From positions 11,357,999-11,421,998 of the forward strand of contig CM055111.1 of assembly GCA_029204225.1 (NCBI GenBank): DNA of 64,000 bases. Reading direction: 5' to 3'. The first letter of the stretch is position 1. Every line of letters begins with the position of its first letter. This DNA comes from Diphasiastrum complanatum (lineage: Eukaryota; Streptophyta; Lycopodiopsida; Lycopodiales; Lycopodiaceae). Below are positions 23,601 through 38,100 of this stretch, one piece after another. The notes under the pieces were generated by a model. That model was not told the origin of the DNA, did not search any database, and was given only the letters and a program-made list of their open reading frames with translations. The position numbers were made by a program, and so were the translations under genes.

Positions 23601-26600
23601 TGTGCCACTTGATATAGAGTCTAGAACAAATCTATTTCAGCATCTAACCAGTAGACTTGATATGGCAAGCCTGAATCTTGAATGGGCTTGGTGTAGACTC
23701 TTGAAAAAGTGTGCCCCACTTTGAGTTCTTGAAATGCTTGCGGCCTCGAGGCTTCACATGTATCATCACCCTTGGTCCAAGCTTCTCATTCCAAGTGCTT
23801 TATGTGGGACCAAAAGCATATCGATTATGGTTTGAACCAGTAAAACATTAAATGGGCCAAATCTTAGACACTGAATGAGGGTCCAAAATAGGCCCATCAA
23901 TACACACTGACTGTCAGAATATCTTTAACTATCACCAACAAAGAGTGCTTGAAAGGCAATCATTCAATGCTTTCACTGAAAATGTGGTTTAGGAGGACAA
24001 AACCATCTACAGAAGATGGAGCTGGTAGAGTTAATCAAGCGTCTTATTGGACCAAAAGATGAATGCTGTTGCACAAGATTGTTCAACATACCAATGTGCT
24101 ACAAATGTCAAGGATTTTTTTATAATTTGATAGTAACAGAGGGATTCTCTCATCTTCCATGTAGAAATCTCTGTAGATGCAAATTAGCACTCACAGATCA
24201 TGCAGCAATTTAATACACTTAGACTTGATAAAAAAAACTGGATAGAAAACTTTTTTGATATAAAGGTAAAATACCTTGATCAGTCCTTAGATCGCTAGCT
24301 CACAATCCTTAACAACTAGCTTGATTTGTTTGATTATTGAATCATGAGGGTGGTGGCAATTATACAGTTTATACTCTTCCCCGCACCTCAGCTAATAGTT
24401 AGTCGACCTAATACCTATGATAATTAAGAAGCCACCTACCAACTTCATGAGTCATGACACAGATTAATGAAAGTGCAATAATGTCAGTCGAGCCTTACCT
24501 CCACCTACTTTGACTGAGACCATGGGGTATATAATAATACAAAATGAATTATATTCTAGAATTTTATGATAATTCGACAATCATTGTTACTGACATGGTC
24601 ATTTGTTGAGTTGGGCACATGGTCCCTATTTTCACGAAGTTTAGACTGACTCAGCCAATGCCTCAGCATTAGGGCACAGCTCCTCTTGGGATCCCATCAG
24701 CAGCCCCGATTTGAAAGCTTCCTATGAGGTTCCTTTGATTACCTCCGATACATAGTCTTATGCCACGGTTGATTGATTATGTTGCTCGTAGGAGACTTAT
24801 TAAGCAGTTTCTTTGTAGGAGGACCTTCAAACTAGCGTATTGATTGCAATCATTCATGTGAGCATAGTTGGGATTTTATATGATCATCGGTTTGCTATCT
24901 ACTTTTTTTATGTGATGTTTTGTTTATTGATTTTGTTCCATCATTTCCCCCAAATACTAACATGTATATATTAAGATGAATATGATATATATGTTCACAA
25001 TAAACATTAGAATCTTTAGATTATGAAGGGTTAAAAATGGTCCCATACATTGATAGACATATGCTGACATGGACTTAATGCATTCAATACATTCTAATAT
25101 CTCAACATAATACATTTTATGCAGGGATTGATGAAATGCATAATGTGGAAAAAACTATAATTCTTAGTTGTCACAAAGTTCTACTTTTGGTATGTTCTGG
25201 AGAGAATCATAGATCATGATCTAGAATACTATTGGCATTCTATCAATTTGTGGTTCATCCACATGAAGCATAAAGGACTTAAGAAATACAATTTAACATA
25301 TAAGCTGAGGCATAGCTTGCACACCTCAAGTCTTCACCTGTCTCTGCTGCAACTCTAATAAGGCGATCAAGGCCTTGAATGAATCCACCTTCTTGCATTT
25401 CTTTTAGGAGAGGTGCAACATCACCTGCCATTAATTCTGCCTATCCATATGGTCAGATAAGCAGCAGCTAATGTTCAACACTAGCATTCAAAAAAATTAC
25501 AGACAACACCACCATATTGAGATAAGATGAACAAATGAGTATTGCCACTTCCATGATTGATGCTGGAAATACAACGGAGCTAAATCAATATATGTCACAG
25601 CAAGTCTGTGCTTGAACTTTTTGAACGCATAATAACTAGCACAAGAACCCATCATTCCCTGTAGTATTTTGAAGGCTTTCATTTTGGTGAGGAGTTGATT
25701 TTGTTGTAGGCTGTGTAGGTAAAAGCTTGTTTCTCTCCTATCCAACAAAATAACAATATATTGTCACCCTAGGAGTTGGCTTGGTGCAGAGTATACTAGC
25801 CATGCCTGAGTTTCTCCTTAAGATCCTCAAAATGGAAGGGACCAGTCATAATTACACTTTGGCAGCGTGCTGAAGCCTGAATGTTTACAGTCGATTGGAA
25901 ACTTCAGCAAGCATTGTGATACTACAATACCTAGATCATAGTAAACATCAAGCTTTTTTTACAGTTGACGAGATTTTGCACCAAGATTTCAAAATTACTA
26001 TTGCTCAATTGCAGGTATGTGCACCTGTGTTATCAAATCTGTGTTATCAAAAGTTCCAGCAAAAATTGGATGGGGGTCAATGAAGGATCGGTTTTCAAAG
26101 GTTTTAAAGTCTATTAATTCTATTGCTAAGCATTTCCAGCTTGTTAGAACTTGGAACTGATGTTGGAGGCGGTTTTTGAGATGAAAGTAGAATATATAAG
26201 TTAATTTAGTGCATTTTGCAATGGTAAATCAACTGTATGCTGCCGTATGCAAAGAGCAAATCAATTTTTTGGGGAGCTTTGTTGCTAAAGAATGCATTCT
26301 CCAACCAAACAAAAACCTCATCACTCAACTTTCACAAATTAACACAAGATGTTCAAGAGAAGTCAATTGCAGGATGAGATAAGAGCACATCATAAGGAAA
26401 TGTATGATAAGATCTATGCTTTGTGGTAGCTGATATCTCCACCTGATTCTCCTCCTTGATCAGACCAACATCCTGATTGTCAGTCTGCTTGAATGCATTT
26501 GTGTCATGTGTAAGATCTCCAACACATTTTCTTCCTATTCACTCTCAGCAATTTTTCTGTCCAGTAAGACTTTTGCTCCTAATACTAGGTCCCTAGCATA

Positions 26601-29600
26601 TTTATAACTGATATGCACTTCATAAGACTGACAATCAATCACCAACTTCTTCTCCCTCAGGTGGCAACATCTTTATCTCAAGCAGACCATTTCTTGATTT
26701 TAAAAGAAGCACTAGGTATTGGATGTTGATTTCGCTTGATAATATTGAGGCTTTTGTGATTCATTGTTTGATAAGAAACACTCTTTCATTGGGTGTGAAC
26801 TTTGTGTTTCAAACTTGGTACATATTGCAATCCTTGGCAGTGACAACAAAACCTTCTCAGCAAAGTATGTTGAGATCTCGGTCATCGTGAGGAAGAGGTA
26901 GTGGAGACTCTTAATTGTCCTTATTCTTGTGCAAATCAAGTAGCGTTACGCTGGATATTTAGGCATTCAGCACCTCATGTTATGTTCCCAAATTAAGAAC
27001 CTTTTTCTTGATTTGAGAGAGCACTAGCCCCATGACCATGGTTCATACATGCTTTTACAAGTCATTCTTCAAGGAGAAGCACATCATATGCATAAAGAAG
27101 GATGGCAATCAAAATGTCACCCCGTGTGCAACTGGTGTGTGACAGGGAACAACTTTGCTTCACCGCAATGGTGCTCCATATCTGGTCTGAGATACCTCTG
27201 TCACTCCGAAAGAAACACAAAACTCTCTCATAAAGTGCCATCGCCACTAAAATTGTGTCAGTGGAGAAACCAAGATCACGTAGCCTTTGGACGAGAAGGG
27301 AACGTGGGATAGAGTCAAAGGCTTTTTTGAAGTCAACAAAACAACAATGAACCCTGTCTCTCTCTTATGTCTAGCCTCCTCAATGATAGTCCGAAGAGTG
27401 AAAACATGGTCTACCATGTATCTGGAAGAATCAAGCTCTAAGACTCTGTGAATGAATGTGATGATCCTGAAAATAGCCTCTACAATCAGTGGAGGAGAAG
27501 CAAACTCCGCCAAAATAATCTTATGAGGAGTTGACTGCTTGGCCCAAATCATCTGGCTAAGCATGCGCATCTACAAACGCGAGATATCACTCCAAGTGTC
27601 TCTAGATAAGCCTGGACACCATGTCTCTGCTGAATACAGTGCAACTGGAGAAACAATCAAAGGGAAAAGGCGACAACGTGTATTAGGGTCATGCACGTAA
27701 TAAGAAGAGGAAAACCTCTCCATTTGAACAAGAGCAGAGCACCCCTTGCGGAGGTTCGAACCGCCAGGCCAGGTTCGAATCGGAAAACGGTTTGAACCTT
27801 TTTTTTTCCAATTCTTCAAAAAAAGGTCAAACATTCACTGATAGTACAGATACTTAAATTTCAATAGCTAAACAATTTCAATCTTCCTCTAAATTTACAG
27901 ATATCAGAATTCAGGATAATCAGATCTCTTGTGACGGTGTGACCTGTCGTGACCCCCTACTACCCAGGTACAAGGATCTGCTAAGTGCTCACTTGACACT
28001 GGCAACTGCTTGCTGAGGAGAGTCAAGACTCAAGACTGTGAGTGACAAGTGTGGATTTGAGTAAGTTGTAACGAGTTGGAACTTGCCAGTGGCCACTTGG
28101 ACGTTGTCGGTTGGAACTCAAGGTTTAGAAATTAGGAGCCTGGAGTATAACTGAAATTTGAGGCTTGAGCTCCGAGGCTAGAGCTGAATCCTGATTCCTG
28201 ATAATAGATTATAGTTATTACTAATTAGTGACCAGTCACGACTCACCACTGACTACTTAGAAGTTAAGTCTTAGTACTAAGTTCTAACTTCTAAATACAG
28301 TCGAACCTCAAAGAACTGCATCTCAAGACATCCAAGGTGGACTGTCTCCTGAACATGGCTAGGACCCTAGGCTTCTTGGAGACAAATCTCACCAAGAACC
28401 GTGCAGTACGCACCTCCGCAATCCATGGAATCTTGGCCACATCCTCGGCCAACAAGTCAAGGCAATGTGCAGCACAAGGTGTCCAAAAGATGTGGGGGTA
28501 GGTCTCATTAACGAGCCTACCCATGGAGACGCAGTTTGACGCATTATCTGTGACCACCTGCACAACCATACAATGCAATGTGCATGACTTTGGAATTCCG
28601 AATTCAAGACTCAAGTGCTCAGTGGCAACTGCTTAGTGAACCATAATCCATTGTTAATCAATCCGAAATCGCGATTGAACAATGAACAATCAACATTGAC
28701 ATTATACCTAATACCATTTAACATTATAGGTAAACCGTAAATACTAAATTGTAATAAGTATAATATATATACCTGTACAACGTGCTGTGGTCCGACCTCC
28801 TCAATGGCAACTCGAATATGTGAGAACATGTACTCGCCCGTGACTGCCTCCCCAGAGGTGTCAATGGATCTGAGAAACATCGTCCCCATGCACGAAGACA
28901 CCAGGATATTCAATATGTGGCGCCTCCTCGTATCGCTCCAACCATCAGATATGATGGTGCAACCAGACCTAGTTGAAAGTTCACAGGTGACAAGTGACTA
29001 GTCAGTGGACCGTGGTCACGACTCACATTGCATTGTTGCAGTGTTGCACAACTTACAGGTGACAAAACAAGATGAATCATGATAGATCCGAGAGGATAGA
29101 TCTTAAATTGTAATTCAAATTTCATGACCAATTCCAATGATAAATGATCATTTGAATATTTATTATTGACAAATTACAATCGTGATTCATGATTCATGAT
29201 TAAACATAAATAGCTCGCTGTAGCTTGCAATTAACAAGTAATAAGTATGCATTGTGGCATGCCGCATGTGCAATGCCACGGCCCACCACATGGCACAATC
29301 ACAATGTATGAAAAGCTAAAACTTAATGTACAAAATTCAAATTACAATGTACATACTTATTACTACATAATACATAATACATATCAATGATTTCAGATCA
29401 ATCATCATAAAGTCTTTAAAGTTTAGAGTGCATAAAGTTAAAAGCAAGTAGTACGTACTGGGCCCATGCCTTCCTGAGAGGCTCTAGCTTCTGGTCAACA
29501 GAAGCCCGCTCATCAAAAAGCCCCTTCGTCCTCAGGTGCTCGCAAGATGGCCCCTGTGACACCTGCCCAATCGCACTCACCGCACTCATCGCCCTCCTCC

Positions 29601-31372
29601 ATGCCGGGGTCCTAGCCAAAAATGAAATGGCAGATCGCAAGTGTAGAACAACTGTCGAACGACAACCTCTGCCTCTGCCATGGCTCTGGGAGCGAAGTTG
29701 GACACATAGTACTCCCTAACCCCCATCTGTGTAGTGCGGCCCCGTCTACCTCTCCCTCTCTCAGGTGGATGATGTGGTGCCGGTATGGTCATGGCTGGAG
29801 GTGGTGTCGAAGATCCTGCACCAGAAGGCGGGTCAGGCCGGGTACTAGGCCCTGCCTCATCTGCAGCTCTGTCCTCTGGGCCATGGGAAGCAAGGGGTGA
29901 GCGGATGGCAACTGGGGGGCGTGATGTGGTGGCCTCTGGGTGTGTCGCCGTGACTGCATCTCGATCTGCCAAAAAAGACAAATTTGAAATTACAATACAA
30001 TTTAGAAATTAGATGATCAATGAAATTGAAACTTCAAACTTGATGTATCATGTGAGTTAAAACTTAAAACTTGATCAATGTTTGAACTTTGAAGTGTAAG
30101 AGTCTTAGAGTTGAATGTTTACCTCTCGGTCCCCATCCTCGAAGGGCCAACCTCCTCCGATGCGACAGGAGTGAGTAGTGTGTCAGGAATGCATGCAAGG
30201 GGCAATCTCGTACCCCCTCATACGTAACAAATGTGCCTTGATGCGTGTGGGCCCTCCAGTGTAAGACTGGTGACAGTATCTGCAAGTCCATCTCTCCGTG
30301 CCCGATGTGCCATAGGCCGCAGCGATGGTGACGTGATCCCACAAGGGATCCCTATCCCTCGGCATGGTGGCCCTCTCTCTCTCTCTCTCTCTCACACACA
30401 AATCTCTCTAAGTTCTAAGTTCTAACTAGACTCTAGTAACTAGTAACTACTAACTCGGACTAATCACTAACTCCTAACTTCTAAGTTCTAGGTTCTAACT
30501 TCTAACTATGTAGCTACCCAGGTCTCACACCCCTCTCACAATGCCCACTGCCCAGGCCCCACATTGAACCCCATCAAGATTCAACACACACAGTGCACAC
30601 AATGTCACACACACACAAAATATCACACACAGTGCTGAGTGCACACACACTGACACACACAAACACACAGACTACAGTGCACACACACACACAATCTCAG
30701 TGCTCAAGCTTCACACAAACTCACAGTGCATTGTGCACACATCTCAAAACTCACACCTATGGTATTCCTTTTGTTTAAATGCTAAGGTGTTGGGAGAATG
30801 GTGTTGAGCGTGAACAACTTGCTAGTGTAGGGAGAGGCACTCATCATCATACCATCTATTGTAAGTGCGTTTATGAGATGAGAAAGTTTTTGGTGGATAT
30901 GCAGTATTGGCTGAGTGAAGAAGCGACTGAGATAAGTCGGCTGCTTGTTGGTCCACTGAAGATGAGAAGGGGAAGTTGTGGAACAGTGTGGTTAACGAGG
31001 AAGTGTATGTAGGAAGACCAAACGGAGAGAAAGAAGGACGATGGCGATGGGTGGAATGAGGTGTCGTAACAGTACCAAGAGTAGCATGGCCAAGGGACAA
31101 GAGCAATAGAGAGTGATCAGAGATGGTAGGGTGCATAATATGAAAAGTATGAAGAAATGGAATCAAGGCCGATGAATGAAGTAGTCAACAACGGTGTGTC
31201 CACCCCCGTGTGGATGGCAAGTAAAACCTGATGATGACGGCCATTGAGATAGACCATTCAGAATGGCTAAAGAATGAGCTTTTGCTAATCCAATCAACTG
31301 TTCTCCAAAGTGTGTAGCTGGGGTAGCTGCATCCTGAGAGGTCCTATCCAAACCCACATCCAAAGCCTGAAT

Positions 31373-31466
<94 letters not shown>

Positions 31467-34400
31467 AAGAAAGAAAGAAAGAAAGAAAGCTTTATTAATG
31501 TCTTTTCCATGCCAAAAGGCATATAAGACTGAAGAGGTAGTACGATAGAGTAGATGGAACTCGGACGGGACAGTGTTTAACAGAAAACTAGACTAAAACT
31601 AAAACCTAAAATGTAAATCGCTATGTAAAGAAAGCTCATCTCCCACGCAGGAGAGGAAATAAATGGCCGTAGCTCAAAACATCTCTCACGTAAGAGAGGG
31701 AGAAGAATCTCAAATTTTAAGTCCTGCAATTTTAACCAAGGTTTTGGAAGAGAAAATAGTAGACCCCTTCAAGTAGCCTCTTTTACGCAAAACCTCTTGA
31801 CGAAGCAAAGCATCCTTGAAGACATCTCTCGGATCATCAGTGCGACACATCTAGGGTCCTCATAAGATATCAAGGTAGAAAGTGTAACTGGGTGCTCTCT
31901 GAACAAGCAGTAGTACCGCCCCCAAATCTCATAGTAGGCTGGACATCTGAAGAGGAAATGTGACTCGTCCTCAATCTCATGCATAACACACACGCTACAA
32001 AGCCGGTCCTCTCGTGGGGTGCCACTGTATCTGCTGGTCTCAATGGCTAGTTGATGTGAAGAAACCCGAAACTGACCCATCGCTATCCGCAGACTATGTG
32101 ATATACTCCTCAGCAAGTAACCAGATACTATGGGGCAGCCAGCCGGATCAAGAGATAGAAAGTGTGTACGATAAAACTCACTCTTGGTCCCCAATGGACC
32201 CTGCCAAGTGATATGAAGATATGATCAGTAAAGGAGGCCTCTGATGTACTGGTGGGTGCCCACAGGTAGGTCACTGATCTGGATACCCAATGTGGAGAGG
32301 AGACGGCAAGCCTGGGAGTACCATGAGAAAAGGTGTCCCTCTGAGTGTAGGCGCCGGGATGAAGATAAAGCTGCAACTACATAATGTGTACCCCCGTCCT
32401 GAAGATCCTCTAACCTCTGTATGAATGTCACAATATGGAATAAGGCCTCAATCTGAATGGGGAGGACCGCAAACTCCGCCAATATAATCTGGTGTGGTAC
32501 TAAGGGCTTAGCCCGTATCATCCAGGAGAGCAAACAAATCTGGGGCCGGGAGATATATGTCCAATCAGTAGCTGTCAGACCAGTACTCCATGTCTCGGAA
32601 GCATACATAGCTGAGGGCACAACCATAGTGTCAAAGAGCCGACACTTACTAGTCGCATCTCTGATGTGTGAGCTGAAACATAGTCTCTCCAAATCTACCA
32701 GTGAGGCATAGCCCTTCCGTACCCGGGAAATAGCTGCGTGTCTCATGCTGAACGTAGGCCCCGAGAATAGTACTCCTAGATATGTATAGGAATCAACAAC
32801 CTCTAGTGGATGACCATCCCATAGAAGCTCCTGCCGCATCATGAAAGACCTAGAGGTGTTGAACACCATAACCTTGGTCTTGGCCACATTCAACGACAAA
32901 CCCCACCGTGTGTAGAAAGAAAGAAGAGCATCTAAGTGTCGCTGCAAACCCTCTCTCGTCCGTGAAAGCAAAACCACATCATCAGCATAAAGGAGAATAA
33001 CAATAATGAGGTCGCCCAATGTACAACCCTCCCCTCCATCACTCCGTATAACATGCTCTAGCTCGTCAATGTAAAGACCAAAAAGTGTAGGAGAGAGTGG
33101 ACATCCCTGCTTGACCCCAATAGTACTGACCACGTCCGGTGAAATAACTCCTGATAGTCGGACCCTGCCAATAACTCGCCTGTACAATGCTACTACCGCC
33201 TGTATAGTATCCTCCTGAAAGCCCCGATCATGAAGTCTCTGTATCAATAGATGCCTAGGCACAGAATCAAAGGCCTTGCAGAAATCCACAAAGCAGTAGT
33301 ATACACGCTCCCTCTTGGCCTTAGCCTCCTCAATGATGGACCTCAAAGTAAAGATATGATCCGATGTAGTATATCCCGGTCTGAAACCCGCCTGTCCAAT
33401 GGCATGGAGTGATCTGGCATCCATCTCTGTACTGATCTCTGACTGTAGGATAGAACCATATACTTTGGCGAAGAGGTGACTGATCATAATGGTGCGGTAG
33501 TTGTCAGCTTTCATGGGGTCCCCGCCTTTATGGATAGGGTGAATGAGGTTTGTGGACCATGGAGAGGGAAAATCAGAGGTGATGTCTTTGGCTTTATGGG
33601 AATGGAGTCGTGTGATGGCCTTCTCTATAAGTTCGTTAGTGAATATGGCAGAAGTATCCGTGAGACAAGAGGTGGGAAGAGGAGGGGTATCTGGGATGGT
33701 GTACAATGATGTGGCATATGCGACCCAAGTGCTGAGGTATGTGATCCATGGTGGGGGTAACCGTGGAGGGAACCTCTTCCAGAATGAACCTGAGGAAGAA
33801 CTAAAGAGGAGATCCATCAGTTTCTTACCCTGACCAATCTCGTATGCGATTTTCTTTTTTTTTGTGGTTCTACGGTAGACACGAGATATGGTTTTGGTCA
33901 CATGAGGAAGATGGGAGCGAGCATATATGAGGTTCTGATGTAGCTGGATGCATTCCTGATCATACCAAGGGTTATAGGGTCTATGACGTTGTTGGTCTTT
34001 GGGCCGTGGGGATGGAAAGGCAATGGAAGCTGCAGTATGGATGGTCTGGACAAGAAAGAGGGACTGCTCCTCTCATGTGGAAAATAGGTAAGGAGATCAG
34101 AGAGGGCTTCTCTGTACAGTGGTGTGTGATGTGAAGTGTAGCGGTAGGTGGGTTTAACTGTAGGGGTCGAAGAGAAAATAGGTGTGATGGGGAGATGACC
34201 GACAGAGAGTGAGAGATATGAATGATCAGAAAGAGTGGTGCGGTGTACAGAGAAGGATGAAACTGACTGCGTCGCACCGATCATCCAGCTAAGCATAAGG
34301 ATCTGCAAACGTGAAATATCATTGCAAGTATCTTTGGACAAGCCAGGACACCATGTCTCTGCTGAATATAGAGCAACCGGAGAGACAGTGGTAGAAAAAA

Positions 34401-35106
34401 GGCGACAACGTGTATCAGAATCATGTACATAGTAAATAGAGGAAAACCTTGCCACCTGGACAAGAGCAGAGTGCCCACGAGCGAAGAGATGAATAACATA
34501 CCTGTGGTAATGTTCACAATTGCTTTTGAGACAGCACCCACACGTAGATGCTTCCAATCGTGTATTACGAAAGCAAGAATGTGGTATCGATCTATGATAA
34601 TCAAAGTATCATGTGAGCTCCCTCCCTTTCCAGCATAGCAAGCTAACGAATTTCCTTAGATGCATACGATCATTCAATCAAACAAACTATAGATTTCTTA
34701 CCTTAGTTTGCAGTATCTTCCACCTAAATACTCTTCCACAAGCCTTCACAAGTTTCCTCTCCTCCAAAGATGGCAACAATAGAGAAGCAAACCAAGCAAA
34801 CAAAGGCAAGAGAGAGAGGGAGATAGCAGGAAAAGTGAAACTTAGGCTTGTAGTCATCTTCCCTTATATAGAAATTTCAGTACCTCTAAGTGCACCGGAT
34901 GGTTGAAGATGCACAGAGCATAGCCGTTCGATGAAAACCAAAATTCCCACCAAAAGACTAGAAATTAAAAAAAAAACTTTTTAGGGGCCCATGTTACTAA
35001 ATTTAGCCTGGTAAGGTATGTAAGTTGGTTTGGTACCATAAGGAAAAAAACTATTTTATAACGTTTTGAAGAGCAAGTAGAACATAGTAGCCATATGGTA
35101 GAGTCC

Positions 35107-35156
<50 letters not shown>

Positions 35157-38100
35157 TATTAATGTCTTTTCCATGCCAAAAGGCATATAAGACTAATGAA
35201 GTACATGTCAAGTGTGTGGTAGATACATAATGCAAGGCATGAATGCAGCTTGATCAAATTTGTAACATATGATATATACATATTGTGTCTATATGATGCA
35301 TTAGTGGTGGGTGAAAAGAAAATGCCTATCACTCATAAGCTTTGTTACATGCTTTGATTCGGGATAAAGCCTTCTCAATCCGTCCATAGATGCATGATTT
35401 GTTGTCATCAATAAACATAGGGTCTGATCCTTCTAAGAAATTGTGTTGGAACATTTCATTCAGCGTTTTTCGTTCCTTTGCTGATCTATCTCGCACTTTG
35501 AGGTAAAGTATGAGATCAATAAGGCTTCCAAAGGCTCGTTGGGATTACACCAACGCTGCTTTAGATGTATCTTAGTCGGCTTATTTGCTAGGCCCCATGG
35601 TAACCATAGCCACTCCCTCAGCCAATGTGTGTAATGTCCACTTAATCAGCCCAATGAGGCTCATTGGAAAGCTGCAAATCGATTTTGAGGTATGTGAGAG
35701 GACCAGTGAGTTACAAGATTGGATACACTAATGATGGTGACCTTCAATTGGAGGATCATATATATAGATTCAAATTGGGCTGATGACAAGGATGATCATA
35801 GATCTACCCCATGGTATTCTATTTGCCTAGGTTCTTGTGTTGTTTCTTGGTGCAACAAGAAATAGCCTACTATAGCTTTGTCATTTATTGATGTTGAGTA
35901 CAAAGCAACTACAAGGGCTCCATGTGAGGCTATTTAGGACCTACAATTTTGTATTCTAATAATCAGAGTTGCATTTATTTGGCCAAAAATCCCATAAAAC
36001 TTGCAAGGACAAAACACATTGAGGTAGATCGGCATTCTAAACAACAGACAATGCATAATGGCAACATACAACTTGAGTTTTGCAACGCCAATGATCAAAT
36101 TGCTAGCATCTTTATTGAACCACTTAGTAAAGATAAATATGAGCAATTTAGGCAGTTGTTGAGTGTTATGGTAAACAAAATAGCCATTAAAGGGGGGGGG
36201 GGGGGGGGGGGGGGGTGTGTTGAAATATGATGCCTATTTTACCCCTAATGACTGGGTAAACTTAGTTAATGCAAGCTATACAAATATAAAGATTTATTGT
36301 AAATACATTATAACCTTTATACTGAACCTTTCGTAACTTTACCAGGTTAAGTGCAAGCGGGCCCAAGTGGCCAAGTAGCTCAAGCTTAGTGACACATCAT
36401 ACTTTCGCATGCATGTACTTAAGGAGCTTTTCTCATAGAGGGGCTAGGTGGCTCCATGCCCCTCTCTCAATAATTCATTTCTAGTGTTCTAGGATCTTGG
36501 TGTGAGGAGCTTATGCAATTTCTATGTGTTTATGGTGTTTCTCCAAGCTCTCATAGCTAGTTTGTCACCATGGTTGTCTTCTATGGTGATAAAGATATCA
36601 CACATCTAGACCTTGATATTTGTCAAGTTGAAGTGGCTCCAGAGAGGAAGTAGTTTAAGGCCCAACATTGCATTTGCCGCTCAAGTAGCTCTCTGGGTCG
36701 TATCTTTTTGTTAGCTCTGTTGTAGAATGCATGATGCTAAGAAACAGACATGCATGAAGATTTAAGCAACATACAAGCTCTGATACCACTGTCGTAAAAT
36801 CAAGGATGCCAGAATAGCTCCAAATCTGGATTCAGGACCCTAGAGATGCTATTTTCAAAGATTATTTGATCCTAACAAAACTAGGAATGAAACATGCAAT
36901 CTGAAATCATGACATGCAATTACATGCAAGTCGAACTGGAAAAACAGCAAGCTGTGGATCATAGATTTGATCCTAATTCAAGTCTGTGTGAACTCTACTC
37001 TTGTACCTATCAGATGAATCAAGCAAAGGACTAATTCTGCTTGCTGGCCAATACAATTGATAGTGTCAATTTGGAAAAGCCAGATTCAGATTCACTTCTT
37101 ATTGTTTCTAATCATAAGGAATGACAGAGCCTATGCAATAGAAACCTTGTGCAATTGAATTCATTCAATTCTGACAATCCACTGAGGAGAAATGACGGAA
37201 CAAGCAGACCAGATCCAGCGCCCAATCGGATCTGAATGATGGCTGTTCTGGTCATGGAAACACTGATCGAGACTAGAAAGTATAAGAATAGTAGCGCCCT
37301 CCTCCAAGGATCAGTATGCAACTGTCCTCATCGGATTCTGACGAGGGAAGAGGGAGAAACAAGCAAAAGATCAGATCAGATCCTACTGCGACCACCTGCC
37401 AAAATTCAGATCAAGGAGACAATGAAAATTGATGAAGATGGAAGATGATTCCAATCAACACACTCTCCAACTCGTGGAGACTCTAGTAAATAGAAATGAT
37501 GTAGGTACATGGCATGGCATGCTATTGCCAAGTGTCCAAGGTATGTGGCAATTTGCATGCCTATTTGCATGTGTCTAATTTGTCATGCATGCATCTTGCA
37601 TGTTGCATGCAAACTAGGATATGTGGCAAATTAACTTATTCTCTCCCATGCACATGTGCATGGGGGGCTACCAAACTCAAGTGGACAAGTGGCATCAACA
37701 TGCAAGAAGGCCCTCCACAAGTTTGGTGCTAAAAAAAATTGCCTAAATTTATTTGGGCTTTAAAAAACTTTGGCCCCAAATAAAACCATGTGCTATGTTT
37801 TATTTATTTAACTAGGTTTATATTTCAACAACTCCCCCTTAAACCTGTTTAAATAAATAACACCCAATGCCCTTTACCAAATTTATTTCCATGCCGAATT
37901 TTGCATGTTTCGAGAGTACAATAATTCCCTCTCTGGGCTTGGACTACATGCATGAGTCATGGAAAAAATATTTAGCCACAACCTATTCTGGGAAATGGCT
38001 GTAACTCATGCATTGTTCTTGCTGGCTCATTTGAGACATCACAAAATCTCCCTGTATATTGTTGATGTAGGGGGGCTGTTGCAAGCTGCAACAAACTGGC

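Larger units (their letters stand above)
31489..34270 (-). mobile_element. LINE retrotransposon, 5'-truncated in the endonuclease
   Basis: On the minus strand: the C-terminal end of an endonuclease (TTLSDHSYLSLSVGHLP) at about 34260, a linker, an uninterrupted RT frame to 32225, a frameshifted Zn-finger region (32194-31769), about 270 bp of 3' UTR with a GCCTTTTGGC hairpin, AATAAAG, and a TTTC/TC tail. The 5' end is missing. A second copy of the last 42 bp with its own TC tail is at 35109-35194. Confidence 0.88.

Noticed and set aside
23200-23850. Possible decayed protein-coding segment in intron 3
   Set aside because: Stops throughout and no family recognised; kept only as a note in the intron entry.
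27740-27800. GGTTCGAA-type words suggesting a tRNA B box
   Set aside because: They lie in a LINE fragment and no acceptor stem or A box can be paired.
32457-33833. Plus-strand ORFs within the LINE
   Set aside because: Antisense shadows of the RT frame with no motifs of their own.
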